Notes under the pieces: model-generated
Seen by the model: the letters and a program-made list of their open reading frames with translations, nothing else
Databases searched by the model: none
Told to the model about the DNA's origin: nothing
DNA from: CAVWTN01 sp963757945
GTDB taxonomy: Bacteria > Vulcanimicrobiota > Vulcanimicrobiia > Vulcanimicrobiales > Vulcanimicrobiaceae
Assembly: GCA_963757945.1 (NCBI GenBank)
Contig: CAVWTN010000002.1
Location: 2,108,001-2,172,000 of the forward strand
Length of the DNA: 64,000 nt
Direction of reading: 5' to 3'
Shown: one piece after another, positions 43,114-51,586 of the stretch
Layout: each line of letters starts with the position of its first letter
Numbering within the stretch: position 1 is the first letter of the stretch
Position numbers and translations under genes: made by a program

Positions 43114-44244
43114 TTAGAGCTTCTCGAGTTCTCGCTGGATGCGCTCGTCCGAGTCGGTCGTCTCCAGCGGATCCCGCCGCAGACGGTGACGGAGCGCCAT
43201 CAAGGCGACCGCGCGCACGTCGGCGAGCGTCGCATGCTTGTGGTTGTGATAGGCGGCGTGCGCGATCGCGGCGCGCGTGATCGTCAGCTCGCCGCGGTGA
43301 CCGTCGATCCCCAGGTCCGCGCAGAGCTGCGCGATCGCGAGCAGAACGTCGTCGGGCATCGTGACGGCGGGGGCGCGCTTGCGGGCGCGGGCGATCCGCG
43401 ACGTCCACTCGTGCTGCTGTGCTTCCCAGGCCTCAGTGAAGGCTTGCGGATCGGCGTCGTAGGCGCGGCGTCGCTTGACGATCTCGACGCGCAGCGCCGG
43501 ATCGAGCACCGTCGTGATCCGGACGTTCAGCCCGAACCGGTCGAGCAATTGCGGGCGCAGATCGCCCTCTTCGGGGTTGCCGGAGCCGACGAGCACGAAG
43601 CGCGCCGGGTGGGCGATGCTGATCCCCTCGCGTTCGACGACGTTGCGGCCGCTGGCGGCGACGTCGAGCAGCAGATCGACCAGATGGTCTTCCAGCAGGT
43701 TGACTTCGTCGATGTACAGGAAGCCGCGGTGCGCCCGCGCGAGCAGGCCCGGTTCGAAGCGCTTCTTGCCGTGCGCGAGCGCCTGTTCGATATCGATCGT
43801 CCCGCAGATGCGGTCCTCGGTCGCGCCGAGCGGCAGATCCACGACGGGGACGGGGACCTTTTCGGTCTTCGTGCCGGCGACGTGCTCGTCGAGCTCGTCG
43901 GGCGTCCGGTTGCAGACGTCCCCGGCGACGCGCACGATGCTCGGCAAGATGTCCGCGAGCGCCCGGACGGCGGTGCTCTTCGCGGTGCCGCGATGCCCCA
44001 TGATCATCACGCCGCCGACGCGGGGATCGATCACGTTCAGGATCAGCGCCAGCTTCATCTCGTCCTGGCCGACGATCCCGCTAAACGGGTAGCTCGGCGC
44101 CGCGCCGTTTTGCGGCCGTTCGGCGGCCTTCGTCTTTGGTTTCGGCTTCGTGCGCGTTACGGAGCCTTCGGCGCTCGCCACGGGCAGTACGGCCCGGGTT
44201 GCAGGAGACGGAGAAGCGCCGTTGACGGGCTGCTGAACGGACAT
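43114..44244 (-). CDS. bchI: Magnesium chelatase ATPase subunit I
   Basis: The 376-residue AAA+ ATPase has a basic, Pro/Thr-rich N-terminal extension of about 45 residues. Walker A (MGHRGTAKSTAVRALA), Walker B (FLYIDEVNLLEDHLVDLLLD) and sensor (VLVGSGNPEEGDLRPQLLDRFG) follow. BchI forms the ring that drives magnesium insertion with BchD. It is the first gene of the operon and has a Crp-type operator upstream. Confidence 0.96.
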   Translation of the reverse strand: MSVQQPVNGASPSPATRAVLPVASAEGSVTRTKPKPKTKAAERPQNGAAPSYPFSGIVGQDEMKLALILNVIDPRVGGVMIMGHRGTAKSTAVRALADILPSIVRVAGDVCNRTPDELDEHVAGTKTEKVPVPVVDLPLGATEDRICGTIDIEQALAHGKKRFEPGLLARAHRGFLYIDEVNLLEDHLVDLLLDVAASGRNVVEREGISIAHPARFVLVGSGNPEEGDLRPQLLDRFGLNVRITTVLDPALRVEIVKRRRAYDADPQAFTEAWEAQQHEWTSRIARARKRAPAVTMPDDVLLAIAQLCADLGIDGHRGELTITRAAIAHAAYHNHKHATLADVRAVALMALRHRLRRDPLETTDSDERIQRELEKL

Positions 44245-44280
44245 GCAAAGCCTCTAGGACAGACTGAGTAGGCTGCCGAC

Positions 44281-44323
44281 ATTACAGCACCGCACGGACC
44301 CTACAGCCGTGACTTTTGACACA
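44281..44323 (-). promoter_or_regulatory. Crp-type operator and -10 box of bchI-bchD-bchH-crp1
   Basis: Reading on the minus strand, TGTGT-CAAAAG-TCACG (44308-44323) is followed after exactly 21 bases by TGTAAT (44281-44286), a good -10 box. The spacing equals that at bchYZ, crtP and bchF1. Because crp1 is in this operon, the site links the two regulator types. Confidence 0.72.
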
Positions 44324-44349
44324 AATTCGGCGCTAGCGCCTTGCACGTA

Positions 44350-44847
44350 CTATCTGCGGGATCTGCCTCGTCTTTCGTCGCGCGGCGAACGTTCCGCCAC
44401 GAGCACCATGGCGCGCCGCGCCACGCGGTGTTTGAGCACGTATTGCGTCACGTTCACCACGTAGGCAAAGTACGACACGATCAGCACTGCGACGTTCGCC
44501 GCCAAGTTATCGGGCGAGTGGTAATACACGAGAAGATAGCCGATTTGAAAGAGCGCTACGACGTATGTCAGCAGGTCCTCTAAGAAGAATTCCGGCGCGA
44601 ACCACCAGTATCCGTAGACCGCGCGCTCCCACAGCGATCCGGTCAGCATGGCGCCCGCCATCAGACCGATCTTCAGCAGCGCGGAAACGTGCACGATCTT
44701 GAACGAGACCTGGCCCGCGAAGAACAAACAGATCAAGCCGACGCTGACGATGCAGACGGCCAATTGCGCGAACGCGAACGGCGGATGAATCCGCGTCCAG
44801 ATCGTCGCCGCGCGGCGCTGGGCGATGGCTCGCTCGCTGTTCTCCAT
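44350..44847 (-). CDS. bchF: 3-vinyl bacteriochlorophyllide hydratase, second copy
   Basis: ATG 44847 gives 165 residues. The N-terminal IWTRIHPPFAFAQLAVCIVSVG and LTGSLWERAVYGYWWFAPEFFLED are the BchF signature, with four hydrophobic segments. BchF hydrates the 3-vinyl group to hydroxyethyl before BchC. Its C-terminal tail is more basic than that of bchF1. It has a different operator class (GTA-N8-TAC type) from bchF1, so expression may respond to a different signal. Upstream in-frame codons from 45063 lack coding character. Confidence 0.9.
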   Translation of the reverse strand: MENSERAIAQRRAATIWTRIHPPFAFAQLAVCIVSVGLICLFFAGQVSFKIVHVSALLKIGLMAGAMLTGSLWERAVYGYWWFAPEFFLEDLLTYVVALFQIGYLLVYYHSPDNLAANVAVLIVSYFAYVVNVTQYVLKHRVARRAMVLVAERSPRDERRGRSRR

Positions 44848-44884
44848 GCAATCCTTGGTTTTGGCGGAGGTGGGACCTGTCCGG

Positions 44885-44928
44885 ATTGTAGGGCGCGACC
44901 CACTCCGTGTTTTGTCGCCCCGGCTACA
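44885..44928 (-). promoter_or_regulatory. GTA-N8-TAC-like operator and -10 of bchF2
   Basis: On the minus strand, TGTAG-CCGGGG-CGACA (44913-44928) matches the operator with one mismatch in the second half. Twenty-two bases follow, then TACAAT (44885-44890). The spacing equals that before the 143-aa genes. Confidence 0.6.
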
Positions 44929-45058
44929 TCCGCCCCCGCCGCACGCGAGCGCGTTAGGAACGGGATCGCAAGCCAAAAGGCACGCAATCGCGGGAAAAAA
45001 AGGCGCGCCGCCCTTACGGGAAGGCGGCGAGCAAGAACGACGGGCCCTCGGCATGCCC

Positions 45059-45084
45059 ATCACCCTGAGCCTGTCGAAGGGTGA
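45059..45084. repeat. Dispersed REP-like repeat
   Basis: A copy of the dispersed motif in reverse orientation (ATCACCCTGAGCCTGTCGAA then GGGTGAG) lies between bchF2 and the 39-aa gene. Confidence 0.55.
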
Positions 45085-45104
45085 GCTAGGGCAAGAGCCT
45101 CAGA

Positions 45105-45224
45105 TTACAGCGCGTCTTCCGGATCGATCCAGGGCCACGGAATCAGCGCGAGGATCGGCGAGGCAATGATCGTCCCCACGATGATGAGCGTGAAGATCAG
45201 TGTGGTTCCGAAAGTGGCTTCCAT
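45105..45224 (-). CDS. 39-aa single-helix membrane peptide (module B copy)
   Basis: ATG 45224 gives 39 residues identical to the module A peptide at 13260-13379 (TTLIFTLIIVGTIIASPILA helix, PWPWIDPEDAL tail). About one codon in three differs synonymously. It lies between bchF2 and a lipoprotein gene, all on the minus strand. A ribosome site GGGAG lies seven bases upstream. Confidence 0.82.
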   Translation of the reverse strand: MEATFGTTLIFTLIIVGTIIASPILALIPWPWIDPEDAL

Positions 45225-45249
45225 CGATTGCTCCCTATCTTTGGCTCAC

Positions 45250-45283
45250 ATCGTATCACGAAAGCGCTGTAGTTGATGCTACA
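45250..45283 (-). promoter_or_regulatory. GTA-N8-TAC operator and -10 of the module B 39-aa gene
   Basis: TGTAG-TTGATG-CTACA (45268-45283) is followed after nine bases, on the minus strand, by TGA-TACGAT (TACGAT complementary to 45250-45255). As in module A, the centre is near -32. The end of the operator overlaps the stop codon of the BMP lipoprotein gene. Confidence 0.6.
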
Positions 45284-46328
45284 CGCCGACCGCGACGGGT
45301 TTGAACGCGCCGAGTTGCTGGCGCGTGGTGGGGACCTTGATCGTGCCGTCGACGATCGCACGATCGATCGACGTGAGCACTTCGCTGCCGTGTTGCGAGA
45401 GAACCTTGTGCAACGTCGCGGTATCGGCGAGGCCGACGGCGGCGTCGGCGAGTCCGAGATCGACTTGCCCGCTGATCGGCTTCTGCGACACCGTCTCTTC
45501 GCACAGGCGCTGGATGCCGACGGCGATGTTCTTGACCATGCTGGTCAGCACTTTGCCGGGCGCAAGCGCTTCTTGATCGGTGTCGACGCCGATCAAGTAA
45601 TCCCCGGTGTGCGCTTTGACTTCTTCGAATGCGCCGAGCCCCGCTTTGCCGGCCGCGGTGAACACGATATCGGCGTGTTTGCTGAACAGATCGTGCGCGA
45701 CGCGCTTGCCGCCGTCGTAATCGAAGTTCGATCCGACGTACTCGACGAGCACCTTCACCGCGGGATCGACCTCGCGTGCGCCCGCGACATACCCGGCTTC
45801 GACGCGCCGCAATTGCGGAGTGTCGACGCCGCCGAGAAACGCGACGGTGCGCGTCTTGCTGACCAGCGCCGCGAGCGAACCCGCGAGAAACGCGCCGTCT
45901 TGTTCGCGGAACGTGACCGACGTGACGTTGGGAATGTTCGCGATCGCATCGATGAGCGCGAAGTTCCGCTTGGGCCAGCGCCGCCCGACCGCGACGACGT
46001 CCTTGGCCATGTCGAAGCCGATCGCGATCGTCAGATCGGTATCCTTGGTCGCCATCAGCGTCAGGTTCGAGAAGTACTCGGAGCTGCTGTGCGACTCGAG
46101 CACGTCGAGCTGAATGTGCTGCCGCCGCTGGGCCTCTTGCAGCGCCGCGTACGCCTCGTCGTTGAACGACTTGTCCCCCAGCCCGTTCGCGTCGGTCACG
46201 AGCCCGATCTTGGGCCCGGCGTTCGCCGGCGGCGGAGCGGGCTTATTGCAGCCTGCGAGCGGGATAGCAAGAACGAGCGCGATTCCAACCAGCGCAGCCG
46301 AGAGCCTCGATAACATCGGCATCGTCAT
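45279..46328 (-). CDS. BMP-family (PnrA-like) substrate-binding lipoprotein
   Basis: ATG 46328 opens 349 residues with a lipoprotein signal (LVLAIPLAGC). The BMP-type periplasmic-binding fold has KIGLVTDANGLGDKSFNDEA, IGFDMAKDV and VFTAAGKAGLGAFEEVKAH. PnrA-type proteins bind purine nucleosides for ABC uptake. No transporter permease is adjacent; the nearby ABC genes are exporters. The gene separates the 39-aa gene from the YYYG pair and so appears inserted into module B. Confidence 0.85.
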   Translation of the reverse strand: MTMPMLSRLSAALVGIALVLAIPLAGCNKPAPPPANAGPKIGLVTDANGLGDKSFNDEAYAALQEAQRRQHIQLDVLESHSSSEYFSNLTLMATKDTDLTIAIGFDMAKDVVAVGRRWPKRNFALIDAIANIPNVTSVTFREQDGAFLAGSLAALVSKTRTVAFLGGVDTPQLRRVEAGYVAGAREVDPAVKVLVEYVGSNFDYDGGKRVAHDLFSKHADIVFTAAGKAGLGAFEEVKAHTGDYLIGVDTDQEALAPGKVLTSMVKNIAVGIQRLCEETVSQKPISGQVDLGLADAAVGLADTATLHKVLSQHGSEVLTSIDRAIVDGTIKVPTTRQQLGAFKPVAVGV

Positions 46329-46674
46329 ACCCCAGGGAAGCCGCCTCTCCTCTACCGGCCCCAAGCCGCTAGGCTCGCCTCAGGGCCCGCCTTCCTATAC
46401 TGCTGCTGCTACTGTTTGCCGATCGGGCGGGGTGCGGGGCGGGTTACCTCTCGGTCGCTTGCGCGCTCTTGCGTTTTCCTGCCGAGGGGTCGCCCTTCGA
46501 AAAGCTCAAGGGTGGTACGGACGGGCAAGCCCAAGGGTGACGCGGCGGACGATCTCAGGGCGAAAATATGGGGGCGCGCCGGTCGCTTGCTCTGCACTCG
46601 CGTGAGGCCTCCTGCGGCCATCGTCCCTCTCTGCGGATCGGCCTCTCGGAGCGGCGTTTGAGGGGGGCTTTCGT
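46329..46674. other. Intergenic stretch before the YYYG pair (module B), no gene seen
   Basis: Contains one dispersed repeat (46492-46512) and frames with the look of antisense noise. The GTA-N8-TAC promoter follows at 46675. Confidence 0.45.
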
Positions 46675-46717
46675 GGTAGCACAGGCTACACGTTCCGCTG
46701 GGGCGCTATGCTAATCT
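46675..46717 (+). promoter_or_regulatory. GTA-N8-TAC operator and extended -10 of the YYYG gene pair (module B)
   Basis: GGTAG-CACAGG-CTACA (46675-46690) is identical to the module A site. The 18-base spacer differs, then TGC-TAATCT follows (-10 at 46712-46717). Confidence 0.75.
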
Positions 46718-46817
46718 GCGTCTAGGAGCTGTCTAGCATTAACTCCGGCGGTGCCGTCAGCGTAAGGCTCGGTGCGCCGACGGCTCCCCCTTCACGTGAA
46801 AGGAAAGGTTGCGCAGA

Positions 46818-47072
46818 ATGAGTTCGATTAAGAAGGCGATCGCGGCGTTGGGAGCGGCAGCTTTCGGACTGTTCGCGTTCCTCCAAGTGCACGGCTATGC
46901 GCTTGCGACGGAGCTCGACGGTAACAAAGAGACCATCGGTAAGCCCTACTATTACGGCGGATACCCTGGCCCGCCGACCTGGTTCTGGATCCTTGCGTTC
47001 AGCAGCATCCTCGCGGCATTCGTCGTTTTCGCGGCCGACGCGAGCGTTCGTAACGCCGGCAAGAACCGCTAA
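46818..47072 (+). CDS. Small membrane protein with YYYGGYPGPP loop (first of pair, module B)
   Basis: ATG 46818 follows AAAGG by nine bases. The 84-residue protein matches the module A copy at about 94% of residues. Substitutions include Phe to Ile near the start, Leu to Tyr in the first helix (QVHGYALATELDG) and a few in the last helix. The loop and basic C-terminus are unchanged. See 13675-13929 for the family description. Confidence 0.82.
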   Translation: MSSIKKAIAALGAAAFGLFAFLQVHGYALATELDGNKETIGKPYYYGGYPGPPTWFWILAFSSILAAFVVFAADASVRNAGKNR

Positions 47073-47117
47073 TCATCGTTTTACCTCGGTCGCCCAAGTA
47101 GAGAAGGGTTGCGAAGC

Positions 47118-47417
47118 ATGAATTCGTTTTCCAAGCGTATGAGGGCGATCGTCGGTAGCCTCGGTCTGGCGGGGATTATCGTCCCCGTGCTGATCGCGGC
47201 CATTCAAGGGGCAGCGCTGGCGGCAGGTCTCGATGGTAACCCCGAGACCGCCGGGAAACCCTACTACTACGGTGGGTATCCTGGGCCTCCGGCCTGGTTT
47301 TGGATCCTAGTGTTCCCCGGCTTCGTTGCTGCGATCGTCTACCCGCTGGCCAACGGCTGGCTGACCAACGCATACAAGGAAGCCAACGCCAAGCTGCGCG
47401 ACCAACGGCGGGGCTGA
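47118..47417 (+). CDS. Small membrane protein with YYYGGYPGPP loop (second of pair, module B)
   Basis: ATG 47118 follows AGAAGGG. The 99-residue protein is a close copy of the gene at 13971-14264, with most differences in the first helix (CGSLGLMGILVPVMIAVIQQ is replaced by VGSLGLAGIIVPVLIAAIQG) and at the C-terminus, which ends RDQRRG. The loop is unchanged. Confidence 0.82.
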   Translation: MNSFSKRMRAIVGSLGLAGIIVPVLIAAIQGAALAAGLDGNPETAGKPYYYGGYPGPPAWFWILVFPGFVAAIVYPLANGWLTNAYKEANAKLRDQRRG

Positions 47418-47428
47418 CGCTTCAGAGC

Positions 47429-47465
47429 AAGAGGGGGGTGGCCGCGAGGCTGCCCCTCTTCCTCT
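47429..47465 (+). terminator. Intrinsic terminator after the YYYG pair (module B)
   Basis: AAGAGGGG (47429-47436) pairs with CCCCTCTT (47453-47460), followed by CCTCTTTTC. This is better T-rich support than in module A and isolates the pair from the ABC genes. Confidence 0.65.
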
Positions 47466-47583
47466 TTTCATGGAATGCCCCGGGCGTTACGCCGCGGGGC
47501 TTACGTCTGTGATTTTCGGCACGGCGGGCCTTGCCGAGTCGTCCGATGATCGTTCGGTTAGAGCGGTTCTTGGGAGAGTTTCG

Positions 47584-47622
47584 ATGGTTCGGCCTCCGAA
47601 TCTGGAAGGCGGGTTGTTCTGA
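47584..47622 (+). other. 12-codon upstream reading frame overlapping the ABC start
   Basis: ATG 47584, preceded by GGAGAG, encodes MVRPPNLEGGLF and ends at TGA 47620-47622. The downstream ABC frame has its CTG at 47619 overlapping that stop. It is either a translationally coupled leader or evidence of a frameshift (indel) at the start of the ABC gene. Confidence 0.45.
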
Positions 47623-49484
47623 GCAACGCGACGCTGCTTAGAAGCCTCGGGACGCTCTGGCGCTTAGCCTCACGCGAGCGCGGGCGCCTGGTCTTCACGG
47701 GCTTCCTGGGCGCGGTGAGCGCGCTCCTGACGCTGGTCCCGGCCGCGATCGTCTATTGGATCGCGATCAATACGGTCGGCCCTAAGGCCGAGGGCCTGTT
47801 GATCCGCCCGTGGGCGCTGTGGGCCGTGGTCTCCGTCGAGGCGCGGTTCGCGCTGCTGTTTTTCGCCCGGATCCTCTCGCGCGTCGCGGCCGTCGGCGTA
47901 GGGTACGGCCTGCGCGTCAACCTGGCGCGCACGCTCGGGAAGGTACCGCTCGGGTTCTTCAACGTGCACCAGAGCGGCGCGCTCAAGCACACCGTGATCG
48001 AAGACGTCGACGGCGTGCAAACGTTCTTCGCCGACGACTTCATCGATGTGGTCTCGGCGGTCGTGATTCCGCTCGCGATCGTGGTGGGATTCTTCGTCGT
48101 CGATTGGCGGCTCGCGCTGGCATCGCTCGTGACCTATCCGCTGACGCTGGTCGTGCAGCGGCGTTTGGTCGAGCGTGCGCAGGCGCGGCGCCTGGAATAC
48201 GAACGGGCCCGCGACCGCGTGAACGCGGCGACGGCGGAGTTCACGCGCGCGATCGTGTTGCACAAATCGTTCGGTCAATCGCACGAGTCCGTGCGGGTTC
48301 TGGAATCCGCGATCGATGCATACCGCGGCGCCTCGAGCGCGCAGGTGGAAGCGACGGCGTTCCCCGCGAGCTTGGCCCGCACGCTGACGAACAGCAACAT
48401 CTTGATCGTGATCCCGCTGGGCATCTGGCTGCACGGAACGGGCCTCGTCGATCTCGCGACGCTGGTGTTCTTCGGCTTGTTCAACCTGCGTCTCTCCGGC
48501 GCGCTGCTGCGGCTCGCGAAGCTGACCTCGACGGTCGTCTCCGCAGGCGTGAGCGCCGGCCGCCTGGAGGACATGCTCGCATCCGGGCTGCTCGCGGACG
48601 CCGGCACGCTGGAAACTCCGGCGGACAGCTCGATCGGCTTCCACGCGGTGACGTTCCGGTATTCGAGCGATGCGTACGGCCGCGATGCGCTCAGCGACAT
48701 CACGCTGCAAGTTCCGGCCGGCAAAGTGACGGCGGTCGTCGGGCTCTCCGGCGCCGGGAAGACGACGCTCGCGCGGTTGGCGGCTCGCTTCTGGGATGTC
48801 GACAGCGGCGACGTGTCCGTGGGCGGCAGCGACGTGCGCGCGTACCGTTTGGAACGTTTGATGGACGGGATCGCCTTCGTTTTCCAGGAGACCTATCTGC
48901 TGGACGACACGATCGCCGAGAACATCCGCATGGGCCGCAGCGACGTCAGCGAAGAGCGGCTCGTGGAGGTGGCGCAGGCGGCGCGCGCGCACGAGTTCAT
49001 CTCGGCGATGCCGCGCGGCTACGCGACGGTCGTCGGCCGCAACGGCATGCGCCTCTCGCAGGGCGAGCGTCAGCGGCTGCAGATCGCCCGCGCGCTCTTA
49101 AAGGAAGCGCCGATCCTGATCTTAGATGAAGCGACCGCCTCGACGGATCCGGAGAACGAAGCATTGATCCAAGATGCGCTCGCGGCGCTGGCGCGGGAGA
49201 AGACGGTGCTCGTGATCGCGCACAGGCTCTCGACGATCATGGACGCCGACAAGATCGTGGTCCTCGAAGCGGGGCGGATCGTCGGCGAAGGCACGCATGC
49301 CGATCTGCTGGCCTCGAACGATCGCTACGCCCGCCTGTGGCACGATTACACGACGTCCTTCGAATGGACGATCGCCGCCGGCGGCGCGCCTTCGTCGAAC
49401 GGCGGCGCGGCGGAGAACGGCGGCGCATCGGCGGAGAACGGCGGCACGTCGGCGCAATCGGCGGCTGAGGGGATCGCGCGATGA
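47619..49484 (+). CDS. ABC exporter half-transporter (first of pair)
   Basis: About 620 residues with five to six membrane helices and an ABC domain with Walker A (GLSGAGKTTLARLAA), signature (LSQGERQRLQIARALL) and Walker B (ILILDEATASTD). The N-terminus is uncertain. From the GTG at 47715 the first helix would be truncated, while the frame stays open upstream to a CTG at 47619, preceded by GGAAGG. The C-terminus has a Gly/Asn/Ala-rich tail with repeats of NGGASAENGG. With the next gene it forms a heterodimeric exporter; substrate unknown. Confidence 0.78.
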   Translation: MSNATLLRSLGTLWRLASRERGRLVFTGFLGAVSALLTLVPAAIVYWIAINTVGPKAEGLLIRPWALWAVVSVEARFALLFFARILSRVAAVGVGYGLRVNLARTLGKVPLGFFNVHQSGALKHTVIEDVDGVQTFFADDFIDVVSAVVIPLAIVVGFFVVDWRLALASLVTYPLTLVVQRRLVERAQARRLEYERARDRVNAATAEFTRAIVLHKSFGQSHESVRVLESAIDAYRGASSAQVEATAFPASLARTLTNSNILIVIPLGIWLHGTGLVDLATLVFFGLFNLRLSGALLRLAKLTSTVVSAGVSAGRLEDMLASGLLADAGTLETPADSSIGFHAVTFRYSSDAYGRDALSDITLQVPAGKVTAVVGLSGAGKTTLARLAARFWDVDSGDVSVGGSDVRAYRLERLMDGIAFVFQETYLLDDTIAENIRMGRSDVSEERLVEVAQAARAHEFISAMPRGYATVVGRNGMRLSQGERQRLQIARALLKEAPILILDEATASTDPENEALIQDALAALAREKTVLVIAHRLSTIMDADKIVVLEAGRIVGEGTHADLLASNDRYARLWHDYTTSFEWTIAAGGAPSSNGGAAENGGASAENGGTSAQSAAEGIAR

Positions 49485-51298
49485 GCGGCACGGCGAACGG
49501 CTCAGCTCGCGCCGCGAAACGCGCCCCAGCCTCGGCGAGCGGCGCCTCGAACGGTCAGGTGCAGCGCTCGACCGGCGGCGGGAACGAGATCTTCGATCGT
49601 AACGATCCGCAGCTGCGCTCGGGGCTCGCGTTCACGGTGCTTGAAGCGCTGTGCGCGGCGCTCCCGATCCCGATCGTTTACCTGGGCTTGGTCGCGGCGT
49701 TCCGCCGCCACGGGACGCCGGGGACGGCGCTGGCCGTCGGCATCGCGCTGCTCGCCGTGATTGTGGCCCAGGCCTTTTTCGGCGCGCGCGCCTCGCGTGC
49801 GACGCGGCTCGCGATCGTGCGCATGACCTGCTCCCTGCGGGCGCGCGTCGCGCGGCACTTGCGGACGCTGCCGCTGAACTTCTTCACGCAGGGCGACCCC
49901 GACGAAGCCGTCGCGAAGACGACGCAGGATCTCTCGCTCGTCGAGGACACGCTCACGCAAGGCGTCGACGATCTGGCGGGCGGCCTGGCGCAAGTGTTCT
50001 TCGTGGTGCTCTTCCTGTTCGCGATCGATTGGCGGATGGCGCTGGCCGGCGTCGTGGTGCTGCCGCTCGCGCTCCCGGTGCTGTTCATGGCGCAGGGCGC
50101 GGCCTCGGTCTACGCGCCGGGGCTGCTGGAGACGCGGACGGAAGCGATGCTGCGGATCCTCGAGTACGTCGAGTCGATGCCGCTGCTGCGCGCGTTCAAT
50201 CTTTCGGGCGACCGCTTCGTGCGCTTGACCCGCGCGCTGACGCTGCTCAAGCAGCGCTCGTTCGCGACGGTCGTCGCGCCGGCGCCGACGGCGTTCATCG
50301 CGTGGTTCTTCTTTGAACTGAGTTTCCCGACGATCCTGATGACCGGGGCGCTGCTGGCCGCGGGCGGCGCGATCAGCGTGACGACGGAGCTGGTCTTCCT
50401 GGTGGTGAGCATCCGGCTCTACCAGCCGATGTTCGAGGCGACGGATGCCTACCTTCGGCTGAAATCCGTGCGCCCGGCGCTGGACCGCATCGGCGCGATC
50501 CTCGCGACCCCGACGCTGCCGGAGCCGCCGGCCGGGGCGTTCCCCGAGCGCTTCGACATCGCGTTCCGCGACGTGAGCTTCTCGCACGGCGACAACCTGG
50601 TGCTGGACCACGTGAGCTGCACGATCCCCGAGCGCAGCGTGACCGCGATGGTCGGCCCGTCAGGCGCGGGCAAGACGACGATGGGCGGGCTGATCGCGCG
50701 CTTCTGGGACCCCTCGTCCGGCAAGGTCGAGATCGGCGGCGTCGACGTGCGGGAGATGCGGGCCGAGGACGTGCAGCGCTGCGTCGCGATCGTCTTCCAG
50801 GACGCCTATCTGTTCCGCGACAGCGTGCTGAACAACATCTTGGTCGGCAAGCCCGACGCGAGCAAGGCCGACGTCGAGGCCGCGGCGCGCGCCGCGCGCT
50901 GCCACGAGTTCATCCTGGGCCTGCCGGCGGGCTACGATACGGTGATCGGGGAAGGCGGCGCGACGCTCTCGGTCGGCGAGCGCCAGCGCATCGCGATCGC
51001 TCGCGCGATCCTCAAGGACGCGCCGATCGTGATCCTGGACGAGGCGACGGCGAGCGTGGACCCGATCACGGAGGCCGAGATTCACCGGGCCGTCGAGACG
51101 CTGGTCTCGCGCAAGACGGTGATCGTGGTGACGCACCGGCTCTCGACGATCCGCCACGCGCACCGGATCCTCGTGCTCGAGCGGGGCCGGCTCGTGGAGA
51201 GCGGCGCGCACGACGAGCTGATCGCCCACAACGGCGTCTACGCGCGGCTCTGGCGGGAGCGGGAACGCGCCCGGCACTGGCGGCTGACCCCGGCATAA
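49481..51298 (+). CDS. ABC exporter half-transporter (second of pair)
   Basis: ATG 49481 overlaps the previous stop (ATGA). The 605-residue protein has membrane helices at about 45-290 and an ABC domain with GPSGAGKTTMGGLIARFW, LSVGERQRIAIARAIL and IVILDEATASVDP, so both ATPase sites look complete. It is inserted between the YYYG pair and the puf operon in module B. No marker of a specific substrate is visible. Confidence 0.88.
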   Translation: MSGTANGSARAAKRAPASASGASNGQVQRSTGGGNEIFDRNDPQLRSGLAFTVLEALCAALPIPIVYLGLVAAFRRHGTPGTALAVGIALLAVIVAQAFFGARASRATRLAIVRMTCSLRARVARHLRTLPLNFFTQGDPDEAVAKTTQDLSLVEDTLTQGVDDLAGGLAQVFFVVLFLFAIDWRMALAGVVVLPLALPVLFMAQGAASVYAPGLLETRTEAMLRILEYVESMPLLRAFNLSGDRFVRLTRALTLLKQRSFATVVAPAPTAFIAWFFFELSFPTILMTGALLAAGGAISVTTELVFLVVSIRLYQPMFEATDAYLRLKSVRPALDRIGAILATPTLPEPPAGAFPERFDIAFRDVSFSHGDNLVLDHVSCTIPERSVTAMVGPSGAGKTTMGGLIARFWDPSSGKVEIGGVDVREMRAEDVQRCVAIVFQDAYLFRDSVLNNILVGKPDASKADVEAAARAARCHEFILGLPAGYDTVIGEGGATLSVGERQRIAIARAILKDAPIVILDEATASVDPITEAEIHRAVETLVSRKTVIVVTHRLSTIRHAHRILVLERGRLVESGAHDELIAHNGVYARLWRERERARHWRLTPA

Positions 51299-51492
51299 GA
51301 GCTCGCGCGGGCGGGGCCGTGACCCCCATCACCCGCGGCAGGGCCGCCCTTCGCGCATGCTGTTTGCATCCTTTTTAAGGAGGGGTGCGGCCGATGAGGA
51401 ACGGGGGGACCGGCGCCCGGGAACGTGCCAGGCACAGGCGGATGGCGTTACGCCGTGGCCTGCCCGGCCCGGGAAAGCGGCTCTGCCGCCTT

Positions 51493-51535
51493 GGTAACAC
51501 GCGCTACAACGTGGCCCGTACCCGGGTGCTACACT
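51493..51535 (+). promoter_or_regulatory. GTA-N8-TAC operator and extended -10 of puf operon B
   Basis: GGTAA-CACGCG-CTACA (51493-51508) differs from the module A site at one spacer base. After 18 bases comes TGC-TACACT (51530-51535). The upstream sequence is otherwise unrelated to module A. Confidence 0.75.
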
Positions 51536-51586
51536 CGCTTGGAGCCGCTCTGCGGCCAGCCAGCTTGAGAACGGGGGATTAATTCC

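Noticed and set aside
45279..46328. BMP lipoprotein and ABC pair as one uptake system
   Set aside because: The ABC genes have fused membrane and ATPase domains typical of exporters and lie on the opposite strand; BMP proteins work with separate permease and ATPase subunits.
46409..46621. 70-codon minus-strand frame overlapping a dispersed repeat
   Set aside because: Its sequence follows the repeat and has no ribosome site; likely a spurious frame.
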